From the NCBI GenBank assembly GCA_002352045.1, contig DEHT01000106.1, forward strand, positions 3,215-32,892: a stretch of 29,678 nucleotides of DNA, in the 5' to 3' direction. Positions 28,402-29,678 of the stretch are shown here, one piece after another. Every line of letters starts with the position of its first letter. Positions within the stretch are counted from its first letter, which is position 1. Below the pieces are notes generated by a model that was not told where the DNA came from, did no database searches, and saw nothing but the letters and a program-made list of their open reading frames with translations. The translations under genes and the position numbers were made by a program. The stretch comes from Chitinophagaceae bacterium UBA2793 (GTDB taxonomy: Bacteria; Bacteroidota; Bacteroidia; Chitinophagales; Chitinophagaceae).

Positions 28402-29601
28402 ATGAAACTTAGGTTACAAACATTTTTGCTTCTATGCTTTTTTTTCTTGGCCGGATTGAGTGCAACAGCTCAAACAGATAGCACAATAAATTTGAAAACT
28501 TACCGGGTGGGTATTTTTGCCCCTTTGTATCTTGATTCGGTTTTTAGCACATCTAACGGTTCTTATCGTTATGGCAAAAATTTTCCCAAGTTTGCTTTGC
28601 AGGGATTAGAATTTGTACAGGGTGCTCAAATAGCATTGGATAGCTTACCCATGCTCTATGGCAATATTGATGCCCGCATCTATGATTCTAAATCTTTATC
28701 GGCACCTGTTCCTACTCTTATTCAAAATAAAATATTGGATAGTACTGATTTGATAATAGGCTCCGTAAAAGATCAGGAGTATTTTCAATTGGCGGCATTT
28801 GCCAAACAAAAAAATATACCATTTATTTCTGCCACCTATCCCAATGATGGTGGTATTACTGCCAACCCTTTTTTAATAATTGTAAATTCTACTTTAAAGG
28901 CGCATTGCGAAGCTATATACAGTAATATACTGTTTAATAATGCCACTGATAAAATTTATATTGTTACCAAGTCGGGTTCGCAGGAAAAAACATTGTTGCA
29001 AAACTTTAAAACAATTAATGAGCCCGATGGTTCACCCTTACTTCGCTACGAAATAGTAAATGTTGATAATGGAAATTTTGCAGTATTAAAATCTAAATTA
29101 GACAGCAATAGAAATTCTGTAATTATTGGGGGCAGTTTGAGTGAAGCTTTTGCCGGAGGCCTGGCAACATTTTGCCAGGGAATCAGCAAAACCTATCGCA
29201 TTAAATTAATGGGTATGCCCAATTGGGATAATTTTAAATCTATTACCGACAATAAAAATCTAAAAGATTTTCCGGTTTACTTTAGTACTCCATATTACAA
29301 CAATAAATGGGACAATTTTAGTAAACGCATCAAAGAAATATATTTACAAAAATATAAGGGAACTCCATCGGACCTTGCATATAAAGGTTTTGAAACTGTT
29401 TTTTTATTTTCAAAATTAATTGCAAGGCAGCCCAACGATTTTATGAGTCATTTAAACGAGCACCCTTATAAAGTTTTTACCGACTTTAAATTTAAACCGG
29501 TATTCCTGAACGGTACCATTTCAGCAACTCCCGATTATTTTGAAAACAAAAACCTTTACATCATCAAAATATTGAATGGCCAATTCAGTAAAGCATGGTA
29601 A
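28402..29601 (+). CDS. Periplasmic-binding-protein-like (type 1) secreted protein
   Basis: The 399 residues start with a signal peptide (MKLRLQTFLLLCFFFLAGLSATAQ). The rest resembles the type 1 periplasmic-binding fold of Leu/Ile/Val receptors: YRVGIFAPLYLDSV at the start, ALQGLEFVQGAQIALDSLP (a short form of the usual GAxLAxDxxN region), TDLIIGSVKDQEYFQLAAFAKQKNIPFISAT, then DKIYIVTKSGSQEKTLLQ and VIIGGSLSEAFAGGL in the second lobe. Bacteroidota have such receptor-like proteins fused to LysM repeats; no LysM is seen here. No permease or ATPase gene is near, so transport is not implied. It lies 22 nt after guaA and may share its transcript. Confidence 0.7.
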   Translation: MKLRLQTFLLLCFFFLAGLSATAQTDSTINLKTYRVGIFAPLYLDSVFSTSNGSYRYGKNFPKFALQGLEFVQGAQIALDSLPMLYGNIDARIYDSKSLSAPVPTLIQNKILDSTDLIIGSVKDQEYFQLAAFAKQKNIPFISATYPNDGGITANPFLIIVNSTLKAHCEAIYSNILFNNATDKIYIVTKSGSQEKTLLQNFKTINEPDGSPLLRYEIVNVDNGNFAVLKSKLDSNRNSVIIGGSLSEAFAGGLATFCQGISKTYRIKLMGMPNWDNFKSITDNKNLKDFPVYFSTPYYNNKWDNFSKRIKEIYLQKYKGTPSDLAYKGFETVFLFSKLIARQPNDFMSHLNEHPYKVFTDFKFKPVFLNGTISATPDYFENKNLYIIKILNGQFSKAW

Positions 29602-29678
29602 TGGTTCTTGAAATTGATGCTGATAAATTTCTTTATTATTAAAAAGCAATTTTTTGCAGATTCCTCCTTCGTCGGAAA

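Noticed and set aside
28402..29601. LysM domain in the binding-protein-like gene
   Set aside because: No LysM signature is visible; after the signal peptide the receptor-like fold starts almost at once.

Overview
The window looks like a chromosomal segment of a Bacteroidota bacterium, most likely family Chitinophagaceae (inference). The evidence is AT-rich DNA, no Shine-Dalgarno signals, promoters of the TTTG / TAnnTTTG type, a C-terminal type IX secretion (T9SS) sorting domain, a GLPGLI-type secreted protein, a DUF6089 (PorG-like) barrel, a head-GIN-domain lipoprotein and phylum-typical ribosomal proteins. All gene calls were made by reading the sequence; no database was searched.

Layout. 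1-63: 5' end of a tRNA (minus strand, cut by the window edge) and its promoter. 125-2206 (minus): ECF sigma factor, a membrane protein in the anti-sigma position and a small GLPGLI-like secreted protein, with overlapping ends. 2207-2719: non-coding, with a GNRA-loop hairpin and the gltA terminator. 2720-4045 (minus): citrate synthase of the mitochondrial type. 4250-6645 (minus): LptF/LptG-type permease and a BaiN/HI0933-type flavoprotein. 6685-19936 (minus): the S10-spc ribosomal protein cluster in the order rpsJ-rplC-rplD-rplW-rplB-rpsS-rplV-rpsC-rplP-rpmC-rpsQ-rplN-rplX-rplE-rpsN-rpsH-rplF-rplR-rpsE-rpmD-rplO-secY-map. 20156-23954 (minus): a DUF6252-like lipoprotein and a large T9SS-exported lipase-like protein. 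24154-25867 (plus): two outer-membrane beta-barrels. 25975-26679 (minus): GIN-domain lipoprotein. 26844-29601 (plus): guaA and a periplasmic-binding-protein-like gene.

The ribosomal cluster is driven by a clear promoter before rpsJ. It carries terminator-like hairpins before secY and before map, and it stops at map: infA, rpmJ, rpsM, rpsK, rpsD, rpoA and rplQ do not follow. Its genes make ribosomal proteins, the SecY translocon channel and the enzyme that removes the initiator methionine. The flanking genes are mostly envelope functions (LPS export, T9SS, lipoproteins, ECF signalling) and central metabolism (citrate synthase, GMP synthase).

The most unusual thing seen is in the ribosomal gene spacers. 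These are long for such an operon (61-143 nt), and most are filled by degenerate tandem arrays with a strict 7-nt or 8-nt period. The arrays usually come as inverted pairs: one arm abuts the upstream stop codon and the other abuts the downstream start codon. Both arms of a spacer keep the same period although the words differ between spacers. Folded in mRNA, they would bring stop and start together. Similar single arrays lie before guaA and the BaiN-like gene. I know of no description of this arrangement; its function is inference.
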